In this document: piece after piece, positions 48,808 to 58,725 of the stretch | Position numbering within the stretch: the stretch's first letter is position 1 | Layout: each line of letters starts with the position of its first letter | Assembly: GCA_030407315.1 (NCBI GenBank) | Contig: JALQPE010000578.1 | Location: forward strand, 62,001 to 126,000 | Source: Asparagopsis taxiformis | Lineage: Eukaryota > Rhodophyta > Florideophyceae > Bonnemaisoniales > Bonnemaisoniaceae | Direction: 5' to 3' | DNA: 64,000 nt | Notes under the pieces: generated by a model | What the model saw: the letters and a program-made list of their open reading frames with translations, nothing else | The model's database searches: none | What the model was told of the DNA's origin: nothing | Translations under genes and position numbers: made by a program

Positions 48808-49218
48808 GACGACGCGCAAGACACATCAACGACGCCAACTGCGTCATCTATGTATCAACAATCGACTCGGCACCAATCTAAACTTGCCGTACTGTACTAC
48901 TCACAGATCTCGTGCAACACGCGTGTAAACGGCCGCAAACTCGCCCGCCACGCCGCTCATCTGTAACCTGCCTCAGCGCAGCCCAGCACAGCACTGATCG
49001 CTTCCTTGAAATTCATCAAAAAAAATATATACTTGAAATCACAAACCAAACTTGAAGACCTTCCAGCCACCTTCTCTTCCCATCCACTCGCCCCCCCGCA
49101 ACCCTTCCCCATCCCTCCACTTCCCACTCCTGACGCGCGATCATCGCGCACCCCCACCACGGACCCTCCCTCCAAACGACAGCGCACGACCAAGAGCGCC
49201 CTCCACACCCCCGCCCCC
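48808..49218. other. Divergent region and UBA1 leader
   Basis: About 410 bases. An A-rich TATA-like stretch (AATATATAC, about 49023-49031) lies about 190 bases before the conserved UBA1 start and is followed by a C-rich leader. An open frame extends the UBA1 frame upstream to 49006. Confidence 0.45.
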
Positions 49219-52200
49219 ATGGCCACCATGACAGACGAAGACATCGACGAAGGCCTGTACTCGCGCCAATTGTATGTGCTGGGCCATGAAGCCATGCGCG
49301 CCATGGCGCGATCTTCCGTGCTCATCGTCGGTCAAGACGGACTGGGCACAGAGATTGCCAAGAATGTCATCCTAGCCGGTGTCAAATCCGTCACCATTTG
49401 CGATCCAACCGTCGTTGTTCCCACACATCTCTCCTCCAATTTCTACCTCGACCGCTCCCATGTGCAGTCGACCACCCGCGCAGACGCCGTACTCGCCCCT
49501 CTCATGGGTCTCAACCCCTACGTAGCCGTCTCCGTGCTCGACACCCCCCTCGACCTCGCCGACCCCGATCGCGACATCCTCGCAAAATTCGCTGTCGTCG
49601 TTCTCGTCAATCAGCCCATGTCCGTCCAGCGTAACGTGGACGCCATCTGTCACAACGCTGGTATCAAGTTTCTCTCCGCCTCCTCTCGCGGTGTTTTCGC
49701 TTCCATCTTTTGCGATTTCGGCCCTTCCTTCACTGTTACAGATGTCACTGGCGAGCAGCCTCGCTCTGTCATGATTTCTGCAATCACAAAAGAAAATCCA
49801 CCTATTATCACCTGTCTCGACGAACAGCGCCACGACTTTGAGTCGGGTGACTATGTTTCTTTCACAGAGGTGCAGGGTATGACACAGCTCAACGACGGAA
49901 AGCCCAGAAAGATTCGCGTCCTCGGTCCGTATACCTTTACGCTGGAAAATGAAGATGTCTCCTCCTATGGAGATTATGTTATTGGAGGCTATGCCACTCA
50001 GGTGAAAATGCCCGTCAATGTGCCGTTCAAGACGCTTGTGGAGGCTGAACAGTCCCCCGAGTATGTTATTACAGACTTCGCAAAGATGGACCGCATGGAT
50101 ACTATCCACGCATGTTTTGCAGCTTTGGACCATGATGACGTACCCACCCCGGGTTGTGCAGAAGCCGCTGCAAAGTTTGCATCTACAGTGCGTACCTCAT
50201 CCGGGGAGCCCATTGCTAACGTTGTGGAAGCTTTCGCAAGAACTTGTGCTGGTAATCTTTCCCCCATGGCTGCAGGCATAGGCGGCATAGCCGCGCAGGA
50301 AGTGCTCAAAGCAGTTTCTGGCAAATTTATGCCTATTCGACAGTTCTTGTACTTTGATTGTATGGAAGTGCTTCCCGTTCCGCTGCCAAGTCGTGACGAG
50401 TGTGCACCGACAGGTTCTAGGTATGACGGACAAGTGGCCGTCTTTGGTTCCTCTTTCCAGAAGAAGATTGAGAATTTGCGCTACTTCCTCGTCGGCGCTG
50501 GTGCAATTGGTTGTGAAATGCTGAAAAACTTTGCGATGATGGGTATCGGCGCCGGACCTGATGGTGGTATCGCTATTACTGATATGGATACCATCGAGAA
50601 ATCCAACCTTTCTCGCCAGTTCCTCTTCCGGAATACCGACATTGGAAAAGCTAAAAGCACAGCAGCTGCGGCTGCTGTCAAGAAAATGAATCCAGATGTC
50701 AAGGTGACGCCGTACGAGACGCGCGTTGGATCTGAAACAGAGGCCACGTTCAATGACGACTTTTGGGACTCACTATCGGGCGTTTGTAATGCACTTGATA
50801 ACGTGCAGGCACGTCTTTACGTTGATCAGCGCTGTGTCTACTATATGAAGAGTTTACTGGAGAGTGGAACATTGGGTACGAAGGGTAATGCGCAGGTCAT
50901 CGTACCACGGTTGACTGAGAGTTATGGTTCGTCGCGAGACCCCCCGGAGAAATCCATTCCAATTTGCACACTGAAGAACTTCCCATACCAGATTGAACAT
51001 ACATTGCAGTGGGCTCGCGACTACTTTGAGGGTGAATTTAGAACAGCTGCGGAGGATTCAAATACATTTTTGAGTAAGAGACAGGAGTTTGTTGATGAAC
51101 TTCGTCGTCAGGGCCCAGGAACAATGTTGACTACTCTGGAGATTATCAATTCCTGTCTACTCGTAGATAGACCGCAGTCAGTACAGGACTGTGTTGAATG
51201 GGCTCGAAGAGTATTTGAGAGGTTGTTCAATGCCGACATTCGGCAGTTGCTCTACAATTTCCCTCGTGACAATGTCGATAAGAATGGCCTGCCATTTTGG
51301 TCCGGGACGAAGCGGGCACCATCTCCCATTGAATTTGATCACACCAACAAGATGCACCTGGACTTTATCGTTGCAGCCAGTTGCCTACGGGCGCACAACT
51401 ATGGTTTGACGGTTTCGGAAGGCGACATTGCTGTAATGGGCAAGCAAGCAAGCGCGGTCATGATTCCAGAGTTTGTTCCGCGGTCAGGTGTAAAGATTGC
51501 TACCACTGATGCCGAAGCAAAGGCAAATTCCGAGAACCCCGCTGATGCGGATGATGCGCGTATCGAGGAGCTCGTTGGCAAACTTACCGACGAGAGGGCT
51601 TTGGTTGGTTTCCAAATGCAACCATTGGAATTCGAGAAGGATGACGATACAAATCATCACATTGACTTCATTACCGCATGCTCCAACCTGCGAGCCACTA
51701 ACTACTCCATTGAGCCTGCAGATCGTCACAAGTCTAAGATGATTGCAGGCAAGATCATTCCGGCTATTGCGACAACTACCGCGTTTGTGACTGGTATGGT
51801 CTGTATTGAATTGTACAAACTTGTCAAGATTGGTGTGACGGATCGTAAGAAAGGCAGTGATGATTCGGCGTGGGCTCGACCAAATTCAGATACGTATTCT
51901 GCTGAAAATATGAAGATTGCTGCAAAGACTCTAGAATTGTTTAAGAATGGGTTTGCCAATTTGGCATTGCCGTTCTTTGCCTTCTCCGAACCAATTTCTG
52001 CCCCGACAACGGAAATGGGTGGAGGTCGTAAGTGGACGCTGTGGGATCGTTTTGAGGTGAATGAGGGAGAGGATATCTCTCTGGACGCATTCCTCAGACT
52101 GTTTAAGGACAGATATGGTGTCGAAATTAGCATGATTTCATGCGGTGTCAGTATGCTGTACTCCTCTTTCACCTCGGCTGTTAAATTGAAGGAGCGACTG

Positions 52201-52347
52201 CCAATGCCTCTTTCTCAAGTGGCTAAGACAGTCGGTAAGATGCAGTTCACTGATACGCAAAAGTATCTCGTGCTTGAAGTGTGCTGCAACGACGAGGAAG
52301 GTAATGATGTTGAAGTACCGTACATCCGGTACCGATTCAAGCATTAG
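49219..52347 (+). CDS. UBA1: Ubiquitin-activating enzyme E1 (UBA1)
   Basis: 1042 residues from ATG 49219 (MATMTDEDIDEGLYSRQLYV), matching the conserved E1 start. UBA1 adenylates ubiquitin and passes it to E2 enzymes. It has an inactive first ThiF half (VLIVGQDGLGTEIAKN), a second adenylation half with VGAGAIGCEMLKNFAMMG and NLSRQFLFRNTDIG, the catalytic Cys in KSIPICTLKNFP (codon at 50965-50967) and a C-terminal ubiquitin-fold domain ending VPYIRYRFKH. The frame stays open to an ATG at 49006, but that segment contains a TATA-like A-rich stretch and a C-rich leader, so I place the start at 49219. The extension does contain PPSKRQRTTK, like the nuclear-localisation segment of the longer human isoform. 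Confidence 0.95.
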   Translation: MATMTDEDIDEGLYSRQLYVLGHEAMRAMARSSVLIVGQDGLGTEIAKNVILAGVKSVTICDPTVVVPTHLSSNFYLDRSHVQSTTRADAVLAPLMGLNPYVAVSVLDTPLDLADPDRDILAKFAVVVLVNQPMSVQRNVDAICHNAGIKFLSASSRGVFASIFCDFGPSFTVTDVTGEQPRSVMISAITKENPPIITCLDEQRHDFESGDYVSFTEVQGMTQLNDGKPRKIRVLGPYTFTLENEDVSSYGDYVIGGYATQVKMPVNVPFKTLVEAEQSPEYVITDFAKMDRMDTIHACFAALDHDDVPTPGCAEAAAKFASTVRTSSGEPIANVVEAFARTCAGNLSPMAAGIGGIAAQEVLKAVSGKFMPIRQFLYFDCMEVLPVPLPSRDECAPTGSRYDGQVAVFGSSFQKKIENLRYFLVGAGAIGCEMLKNFAMMGIGAGPDGGIAITDMDTIEKSNLSRQFLFRNTDIGKAKSTAAAAAVKKMNPDVKVTPYETRVGSETEATFNDDFWDSLSGVCNALDNVQARLYVDQRCVYYMKSLLESGTLGTKGNAQVIVPRLTESYGSSRDPPEKSIPICTLKNFPYQIEHTLQWARDYFEGEFRTAAEDSNTFLSKRQEFVDELRRQGPGTMLTTLEIINSCLLVDRPQSVQDCVEWARRVFERLFNADIRQLLYNFPRDNVDKNGLPFWSGTKRAPSPIEFDHTNKMHLDFIVAASCLRAHNYGLTVSEGDIAVMGKQASAVMIPEFVPRSGVKIATTDAEAKANSENPADADDARIEELVGKLTDERALVGFQMQPLEFEKDDDTNHHIDFITACSNLRATNYSIEPADRHKSKMIAGKIIPAIATTTAFVTGMVCIELYKLVKIGVTDRKKGSDDSAWARPNSDTYSAENMKIAAKTLELFKNGFANLALPFFAFSEPISAPTTEMGGGRKWTLWDRFEVNEGEDISLDAFLRLFKDRYGVEISMISCGVSMLYSSFTSAVKLKERLPMPLSQVAKTVGKMQFTDTQKYLVLEVCCNDEEGNDVEVPYIRYRFKH

Positions 52348-52579
52348 CTCCTCTCCCTTGCGTAAAATTATCTGATACGTCCTAGTTGCAACATCCGAAC
52401 AAAGAGGATAACAGGTTAAAACAGTTTCACACGTTTTGATGTGAGTATCTAGGAGGGTGAGATAATCGTAGGAAAAACTTTATATTCGCTAGATCAACAC
52501 CGTGGCTGAGCGCATTAACACAACTGCGGAACAGCAAAGGTGGAACATTCAAGCCATACTGCAATGCACAAGTTCTAAT
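52348..52579. other. Convergent 3' region
   Basis: 232 bases between the 3' ends of UBA1 and the phycobilisome linker gene. No feature recognised. Confidence 0.4.
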
Positions 52580-54067
52580 CTAGATAGATTGTTCCAAGCT
52601 TCCTGGAATCGAAAACGAGATTTCCTTCATCGCGACTGAAAGGAATCCGTTGGCAGTCTCGGCATTGGTTGGAGGGCGAATTTCAATAACTGGAGCAACA
52701 TCATACGCCCAGCGGCAACCAACATAGGCATTTGCCATAGTGCTGCCGTACTTGAGAATAGCTGCCGCTTCCTCCTCTTCTTCTACGGTGGAAGTCATCA
52801 TTGGCTTCATCACCTCCTTGAAGACCGACGAGTCCTTGTACCAGAACTGTGTCCAATTTCCATATTTGGCAATCCACGCAATTTCAGCTTCACGCAAACC
52901 GATCGGCTGTGTGTTCCAGAACACATCTGAAGGGAACGAGTAGATGGGTCCTGCCACATCCCGAGTGGTATTCTCTCCGCGCCATGCTTCGGGCAGTCCG
53001 CGTAGGATGCTGGCCGGAGAAAAGTTGGACGAATCTCCAGTGGTCAAGAATGCCGCCTTCACAATTCTGTCCGTGGTGCTGTAACCGCCCGCCAACACCG
53101 CAAGCTTGTTCATACCATTGTTGTACTGATGACCTCCGCGGAAGTTTGGCGCTGGAATGCGTGAATTACCAAACAGGGTATCGTATTCGTCACTATCAAC
53201 ATATGAATTAATCTCAGCATTATAACCCTGCTCATTGATAATCTTAATGTGTTCCGCCACCTCTTCCTGGTTCAACGGGGCCCTGCCAAGGAAGTGCAGG
53301 AAATTGCACTCGATAAAGCGCATGTTACTCGTCCCCTCGAAAAACCTCGTACGATAAGCGCTGGACAACCCAATAGCACGAACAAACTCCTTCATGTCAG
53401 CCGTCTCTGTCACACAACTAATGCTCGTATCCAGCTCGGCAAGTTCGCTATCAAACAAGTGCGCATTACCAAGAACATTTCTCAGCGCGACACGCACGCC
53501 CACACGCGCCTCGTCACTGGACCATCCCGGACGCGCCCAGACGAGCGGCTCGGTGTAGGGATCCATGTTACGGAAACCACCCTGTTCGTTGATACGCTGA
53601 TTGGTCGTATTCTTCTCAACGCCCTTACGGACATCGAAAGCGGTCGCGCCCTGGCCCTTTGCATTGGCCTTGAACTCGTAGTTGGCAGTGGACGGGTTGT
53701 AGAATTTGGGAAGACCGTCCGGGAAAGCACCGCCACTCGATGCCTTCGGCTCAGGTGTGGCCTTGGGTGGGGTGGGTGAGGTGGATACGACCACAGAGGA
53801 CTGGATTGGACGCGCCGGAGCTTTCGGCTGAGGCGGCGGTGCTGGAGCCTCTTTCTTTTTCCCCGAACCTAACGGGTTTGGGATCGAGGGCAGAGATGGT
53901 AGAGATGGTAGCTTGATAGCTGAGATTTCAGTAAGTGGTGTCACAGATGTGGTTGCGGTACGCTTCGTAACGCTGATTTTGCTGTCGCCGGTCGCAAAGG
54001 AACGCGACGACGCTAGTGAAAGGCCTGGAACGAATGCGGACATGGCGGATGTGATTGTGCGGGACAA
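52580..54067 (-). CDS. Phycobilisome linker polypeptide, plastid-targeted
   Basis: 495 residues. Residues 1-50 form a Ser/Thr/Arg-rich plastid transit peptide. A Pro/Lys/Ala-rich segment (about 53-110) follows. The PBS linker domain (about 185-305) has VRVALRNVLGNAHLFDSEL, VRAIGLSSAYRTRFFEG, NFLHFLGRAPLNQEEV and YVDSDEYDTLFG, the standard rod/core linker pattern. A further region (about 310-480) with GGHQYNNGMNKLAVLAGGY and an acidic TVEEEEEAAA helix is beyond the usual rod-linker length. The linker joins phycobiliprotein hexamers or attaches rods to the core; which position it takes cannot be told. This gene is the main evidence that the organism makes phycobilisomes, as red algae and glaucophytes do. 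Confidence 0.9.
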   Translation of the reverse strand: MSRTITSAMSAFVPGLSLASSRSFATGDSKISVTKRTATTSVTPLTEISAIKLPSLPSLPSIPNPLGSGKKKEAPAPPPQPKAPARPIQSSVVVSTSPTPPKATPEPKASSGGAFPDGLPKFYNPSTANYEFKANAKGQGATAFDVRKGVEKNTTNQRINEQGGFRNMDPYTEPLVWARPGWSSDEARVGVRVALRNVLGNAHLFDSELAELDTSISCVTETADMKEFVRAIGLSSAYRTRFFEGTSNMRFIECNFLHFLGRAPLNQEEVAEHIKIINEQGYNAEINSYVDSDEYDTLFGNSRIPAPNFRGGHQYNNGMNKLAVLAGGYSTTDRIVKAAFLTTGDSSNFSPASILRGLPEAWRGENTTRDVAGPIYSFPSDVFWNTQPIGLREAEIAWIAKYGNWTQFWYKDSSVFKEVMKPMMTSTVEEEEEAAAILKYGSTMANAYVGCRWAYDVAPVIEIRPPTNAETANGFLSVAMKEISFSIPGSLEQSI

Positions 54068-54239
54068 CGCGGTTTCGCACAGACGAGAGGAATAGTTGTA
54101 AAGTTTGTGTGGTATAGAACCCTAAGAAATTATCTAAGACTGCCACTGCAGCTCCGGAGCTCAGGAGATGCCCTGAAAACGCTCGCAACAAGGGATATTA
54201 TGATAGTATGCAGGATTTTTATAGTGCTTACAGCAAAAA

Positions 54240-55673
54240 TCAGTTGTTCGATTTGGCTCGAATCGCGCTGTCTTGTTGCATCTGAGAAACAACTCCTTTG
54301 ACGTGATCTCTTTCAAGCTGCAGATATCGACTCACAGCACCCGACAGGCGCTTATCTTTGAGATAGTGCATCGAGTAGGTGATGGACGGTTCGAACCCGC
54401 GCATGTACTTGAAATCGCCGCCGCCTGCGCCGGGCTCCATTCGCGACAGCCCGTGTTGAATGCAGTATTCGATCGATGCGTAGTAGCACGCTTCAAAATG
54501 TAAGTATCGATATTCTTCAATACAACCCCAATACCTGCCGAAGAACGCCCCTCCGTCACCTCCCCCCACCACGTTGAACGTGCCGCCGATTATGCGTCCG
54601 TCGTGCTGACAACGCGCAAGAACCAGACATATGTTTTCTTTGAACGCATCACACTCAGACAGCATTTTGAAAAATTGTTCCGTCAGATACTGTCGTCCAA
54701 AGAACAGCTTATCTATCGTTGACTTGTATATTTGAAACATCTGTACTAGAACATCATGAGTGATGTCCGCGCCCGTTACCACATCAATGTTCAATCCAGA
54801 CTCCTCGCGCACCACTTTGCGTTCGCGCCGCATCTTTATCCGCTTCTTCGAGCGGAATTCGCTTAGATAATCTTCAAAATCGCGATACGCCACCCTGTCC
54901 GTCTTGGGTATTTCGTCGCCGTCACGTCCAGACGCCCCCTTGCGATAGTTTGTAAAATGGTACTGCACGCCCTTTCGTTCCAGAAACCCCACCTTGCTCA
55001 AAGCTGCCACTTCATCTTCCGTACAAAAATTCACATGCACCGAACTGACTTCAATCATATGACAAATCTGTACCAGTGCCTGTGCCATGGCGTTCAAAAT
55101 GGTGTCACGCTGCTCGCCCTCCACACCCTTCTCCGTCAGCAATCGTCTCCCAGCAGCCGGTGTGAACGGCACAGCCAATAATAGTTTTGGATAGTATAAA
55201 ATGCCTGCACCATACGCTGCTTCAGCCCATTCTTGATCAAACACAAATTCCCCCAGCGAATGCGTCTTGACATATGCCGGCGCTATACAAACAATTTCGC
55301 CAGCACGCCTCAGAACAATGTGTCTCGGTGTCCATCCAGCAGATTGGCTGGCACAACCGGAGCATTCGAGACATCGAAGCCAATCGTGCAACAGAAACGG
55401 ATTACTGCAGCCGCCAGTCGCGAAACGGTCCCATGTGTGCTGCTCAATTTCAGTCACAGACGTCACAATGGACGCTTCAAACGGTGCACTTGCCGTACGG
55501 TGTGGCGGAGGCGAAGATGCATTTGGTGACGTGTTGCATATTGGCGTACAGCAGCGTCTGACGCGTGGCTTGCGAACAGATGTACAGATACGGAGCGGAG
55601 GGTGCGACTGGAGAGAATAGGAATACTGAGGAAGAAAGGCGAGCGCTGGCAGCATTGCAGAGTTGCGAGTCAA
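54240..55673 (-). CDS. FemAB/GNAT-like protein (DUF482 family), probable plastid protein
   Basis: 477 residues. Residues 1-60 are Ser/Pro/Arg-rich and likely a transit peptide. The body matches the DUF482 (peptidogalycan biosynthesis/recognition) pattern: WDRFATGGCSNPFLLHDWL, PRHIVLRRAGEIVCIAPAYV, EFVFDQEWAEAAYGAGILYY, YPKLLLAVPFTPAAGRRLL, the basic RSKKRIKMRRERK helix and MEPGAGGGDFKYMRGFEPS near the end. Proteins of this family are common in proteobacteria, cyanobacteria and algae and have a double GNAT/FemAB fold; the acceptor substrate is unknown. Confidence 0.82.
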   Translation of the reverse strand: MTRNSAMLPALAFLPQYSYSLQSHPPLRICTSVRKPRVRRCCTPICNTSPNASSPPPHRTASAPFEASIVTSVTEIEQHTWDRFATGGCSNPFLLHDWLRCLECSGCASQSAGWTPRHIVLRRAGEIVCIAPAYVKTHSLGEFVFDQEWAEAAYGAGILYYPKLLLAVPFTPAAGRRLLTEKGVEGEQRDTILNAMAQALVQICHMIEVSSVHVNFCTEDEVAALSKVGFLERKGVQYHFTNYRKGASGRDGDEIPKTDRVAYRDFEDYLSEFRSKKRIKMRRERKVVREESGLNIDVVTGADITHDVLVQMFQIYKSTIDKLFFGRQYLTEQFFKMLSECDAFKENICLVLARCQHDGRIIGGTFNVVGGGDGGAFFGRYWGCIEEYRYLHFEACYYASIEYCIQHGLSRMEPGAGGGDFKYMRGFEPSITYSMHYLKDKRLSGAVSRYLQLERDHVKGVVSQMQQDSAIRAKSNN

Positions 55674-55963
55674 CGGCTACTGGAAAGGTCTGGAAGATAA
55701 TCCAAAGGTCGGCAGCAGTGGAGATGCAAGTCGACTCACGGACGCTATAATGTTGGAATATCTGGAAGAAAAATAACCGAATAAAGCAATCAAAAGCGGC
55801 CACATGTAAACATCATATGTGCATCACATTTCAATTTCATGTGTGCCATCCACATTCGGTAAATCGTCTCGTCATGAATGAAATCGCAGCTGTCAAACAC
55901 ACGCCTCACGCAGACGTCGCACTTACAATCACCACCCCGACTGCCAATCGACACCGCGCATAC
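55674..55963. other. Divergent intergenic region
   Basis: 290 bases upstream of both the DUF482-type gene and the small gene at 55964. No feature recognised. Confidence 0.35.
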
Positions 55964-56266
55964 ATGGCCTCTTCACCTCCATCGTCGCCGCGCTCGTTGC
56001 TGCCCAACAGCGCGCTCAAACGCGCGCGCGAACGCTCCGCAACCGACTCGGATGACGGCGAGCCGTGCGCCAAACGCGCGCAACAGACGCCCCCCGCCGC
56101 CGATGCCGATGTCGCGCACGACGCGAGTCTGGTCAAGAAATGGGGCCTGTATGCGCGTTCCAATGCCACGTTGAGAGAGTGCCATTTCTTGAGATTGGAT
56201 CGTAAGGCCGCCGTGTTGGCCGGCTTCAACAAACTTTGCGTCGATGAACTGGATGTGGACGGCTGA
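55964..56266 (+). CDS. Small hypothetical protein, possibly nuclear
   Basis: 100 residues from ATG 55964 (MASSPPSSPRSLLP). Ser/Pro-rich start, basic patches SALKRARER and PCAKRAQQ that resemble a bipartite nuclear signal, acidic DSDDGE between them, then a more ordered end VKKWGLYARSNATLRECHFL and FNKLCVDELDVDG. No family recognised. Codon pattern is coding-like. The frame is open upstream to 55817, but that part looks like leader. Confidence 0.45.
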   Translation: MASSPPSSPRSLLPNSALKRARERSATDSDDGEPCAKRAQQTPPAADADVAHDASLVKKWGLYARSNATLRECHFLRLDRKAAVLAGFNKLCVDELDVDG

Positions 56267-56953
56267 CCGTGCCGATCTCGCGGGTTTGGCTCAGGGGAAC
56301 GTTGTATGTGTACGGTGGGTTGTTGGGTTTGGTATTTTGAGTGTGGTGTAAGATACGGGATAAAGATGGTGCCGGTTTACTTTCTAACTGTTGGCTAGGT
56401 TTTTGAATTGTGCTTACTGTCAATTCGTAGAGTGGTTGGACGCGCTGGATTTGTTGCGTCGGTCTTGTTTATTGAGTTGCGGGAGAAAGATACTGTTGTA
56501 TACGTCATGGTAACATGTATTACGGATGGCAGGTAAGCCAATGTATCGCGATACCATACTCCAACGAGTGGGCATTCAATTCCTGTCGACTCAGAATCAA
56601 TTTTGGGTTTACGTTCAAAATTTAAATTTTGACAATTTATTTCCTAATCTGATCCATTTCCTTTGATCCAAAATTGAATTTGATTCACCAGTCTGGTACA
56701 CAACTCCCATCGAAAGACGACGGTCGATGCAGAAACAACAAATTTTCATAAAACTCTTCTACACCGAACAAATTCACACCTCTTTCGTGCCGTGAATGCA
56801 CTCCGATCCCTTCCAGCTAGCCCAGCGCACGATTAATTTGTCATCCACCCCCACAGACTCGTTCAACAATCGTCCGACCGCATTGCCCAACCTCTCAGTT
56901 TCATCCACGCCCCAAGCGACGCCGCCGCATCCCATCCGTACACTGCGCCCAAA
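56267..56953. other. Intergenic region upstream of eIF2-alpha
   Basis: About 690 bases, with an A/T-rich part at 56590-56700 (several AAATTT and TTGATCC words). No gene or RNA recognised. The eIF2-alpha promoter should lie at its right end. Confidence 0.4.
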
Positions 56954-57886
56954 ATGGCGGCGAAAACCGTAAATCTCGAATGCCGCATGTACGAAAACGA
57001 GTTTCCAGAAGCCGATGACGTCGTCATGGTCCTCGTGAAAGAAATCCAGGACATGGGCGGCTACGTCCATCTTCTGGAATACAACAACTGCCAAGGCATG
57101 ATAATGCTTTCCGAGCTGTCCAGACGGCGCATCCGATCCGTCAACAAGCTGCTCAAGGTCGGTCGTCAGGAGGTGGCCGCCGTGGTGCGTGTCGACAAAG
57201 AGAAGGGATACATCGATCTATCCAAGCGTCGCGTCGCGCCCGAGGACATTTCCAAAATCGACGAAAAATGGAACAAGTCGCGCACTGTGCATTCCATCGT
57301 GCGTCACGTCGCAGAGACCGTCGGTGTGGACATGATCGATCTCTATCAGCGCTGGGGATGGCCGCTCTATAAGCGCTACACGCATGCATACGACGGCTTT
57401 CGAATGGCCGTCAATGACCCAGACACCGTGTTGGAAGGCCTCGACATTTCGGAGCGCGAGCGTGAAGAACTGCTCAGGAATGTCAGGCGGAGATTAACAC
57501 CGCAGGCGATCAAATTGCGCGCTGATATTGAGGTCACGTGCTATCAATATGAGGGGATTGATGCTGTGAAAGCTGCGTTGGCAGCTGGTGAGGCGGCGGG
57601 TACGGACGAATGTCCTATCAAGATTAAGCTGGTTGCTCCGCCACTTTATGTCGTTACAACCGCTAGTTTGCAGAAGAATACCGGTATTGACGCCTTGACC
57701 AATGCTTTGGACATTGTTAAAAAGGAAATCACGCAGAGAAAGGGCAAGTTTGTGCTCAAGGTTGAACCGCGAACCGTGTCCGAGAAGGATGATAAGATGT
57801 TGTCGTCGATGATGACAGAGCTTGAAAATGCCAATAGAGAAGTCGCAGGTGACGATGATAGTGATGAATCTAGCGACAGCGATTAA
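56954..57886 (+). CDS. EIF2S1: Translation initiation factor eIF2-alpha
   Basis: 310 residues, the normal length. eIF2-alpha is the regulatory subunit of the complex that brings initiator Met-tRNA to the ribosome. An S1/OB domain (about 15-90) is followed by the helical domain (to about 190) and the alpha-beta C-terminal domain, ending in an acidic Ser/Asp tail. The phosphorylation loop is intact: MIMLSELSRRRIRSVNK, with Ser56 corresponding to the Ser51 target of GCN2-type stress kinases. The motif WGWPLYKRYTHAYDGF is diagnostic. Start context is AAAATGGCGGCG. It is convergent with the PsbP-domain gene (89 bases between stops). Confidence 0.95.
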   Translation: MAAKTVNLECRMYENEFPEADDVVMVLVKEIQDMGGYVHLLEYNNCQGMIMLSELSRRRIRSVNKLLKVGRQEVAAVVRVDKEKGYIDLSKRRVAPEDISKIDEKWNKSRTVHSIVRHVAETVGVDMIDLYQRWGWPLYKRYTHAYDGFRMAVNDPDTVLEGLDISEREREELLRNVRRRLTPQAIKLRADIEVTCYQYEGIDAVKAALAAGEAAGTDECPIKIKLVAPPLYVVTTASLQKNTGIDALTNALDIVKKEITQRKGKFVLKVEPRTVSEKDDKMLSSMMTELENANREVAGDDDSDESSDSD

Positions 57887-57975
57887 ACTCTCATGCAATG
57901 TTGATAGCGACTCTGTATCATGACAACCTATTGTTTTCCAAAACTTTGTAAACGCTACATCGGGTTTAAACTGCC

Positions 57976-58725
57976 TCACAAATACTGCTTTTTGACGCTG
58001 AACGACTCTAACATACCTTGCAACGAATCAGCTGTCGCACCATTGTAGTCTGCGGTACTCGCTTGTGCAGTGAAAACGTATAGCTGCCCCCCAGTAACAG
58101 TAGCCTTAGCCAAATAGTGCTTCTCTCCACGTGAAGAATTCACAACGTACTCGATCGAATAGTACAACAGATCATCCTTCATCATCGAATCGGCCGAAAT
58201 AACAGACGCAGCACTAACACTCTCCTTCCTCATCTCCAAATCCACAACCTTCTTTCCAACCACATCTGGCGAACCAAACTTATCTATCGCATCTATCTTC
58301 ACCGCATCCACCACAAGTCCCGCCGATGTCGTTGATTGCGTATCGCTGGTCACATTGACCTCACTCAAGTGCGTCTTAATGGGCTTCTTCTTCACACTCC
58401 ACGACGACGGGTACGAAAACGAGAATCCAAGACTCAACGGCCCGTTATACGTCGCCAGCTCCCCATCAGCTAGCACGGGTTGGCGCGGAAGAAAGGCTGC
58501 AGTTGCTGCACAACATAGTAATTGCACAAACTTATCGCGCCCAATTCTGGTTTGACCGGATGTAACACAGCATTGAATAATCGCAGAGCGACTGCGTCGT
58601 GCTCCATGCAGTTGTGTTCGTCGATTCGCGATTGGTGCCTTTGCATTTACAAATGTAGATGTTTGACCACGGCCGCTATCGCTCGTGACCGCTATGCCGC
58701 TCAGGAAGGCACAGTTGGGATTCAT
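57976..58725 (-). CDS. PsbP-domain lumenal protein
   Basis: 249 residues. A two-part leader: Ala/Arg/Ser-rich transit peptide (1-60), then a hydrophobic lumenal signal VQLLCCAATAAFLPRQPVLA with cleavage-like VLADG. The PsbP fold (about 88-248) begins YNGPLSLGFSFSYPSSWSV and continues with DAIDKFGSPDVVGKKVVD, a LLYYSIEYVVNSSRGEKHYLA strand pair and SLQGMLESFSVK at the end, all in family order. It is a PsbP-like (PPL/PPD) protein rather than canonical PsbP, because red algae use PsbQ', PsbU and PsbV at photosystem II. It may help assemble photosystems. Confidence 0.85.
   Translation of the reverse strand: MNPNCAFLSGIAVTSDSGRGQTSTFVNAKAPIANRRTQLHGARRSRSAIIQCCVTSGQTRIGRDKFVQLLCCAATAAFLPRQPVLADGELATYNGPLSLGFSFSYPSSWSVKKKPIKTHLSEVNVTSDTQSTTSAGLVVDAVKIDAIDKFGSPDVVGKKVVDLEMRKESVSAASVISADSMMKDDLLYYSIEYVVNSSRGEKHYLAKATVTGGQLYVFTAQASTADYNGATADSLQGMLESFSVKKQYL

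Noticed and set aside
49372..50133. 253-codon minus-strand frame opposite UBA1
   Set aside because: Antisense shadow of a strongly biased, clearly conserved gene.
54390..54405. GGTTCGAACCC-like tRNA B-box
   Set aside because: It lies inside the coding sequence of the DUF482-type gene and has no A-box or cloverleaf around it.
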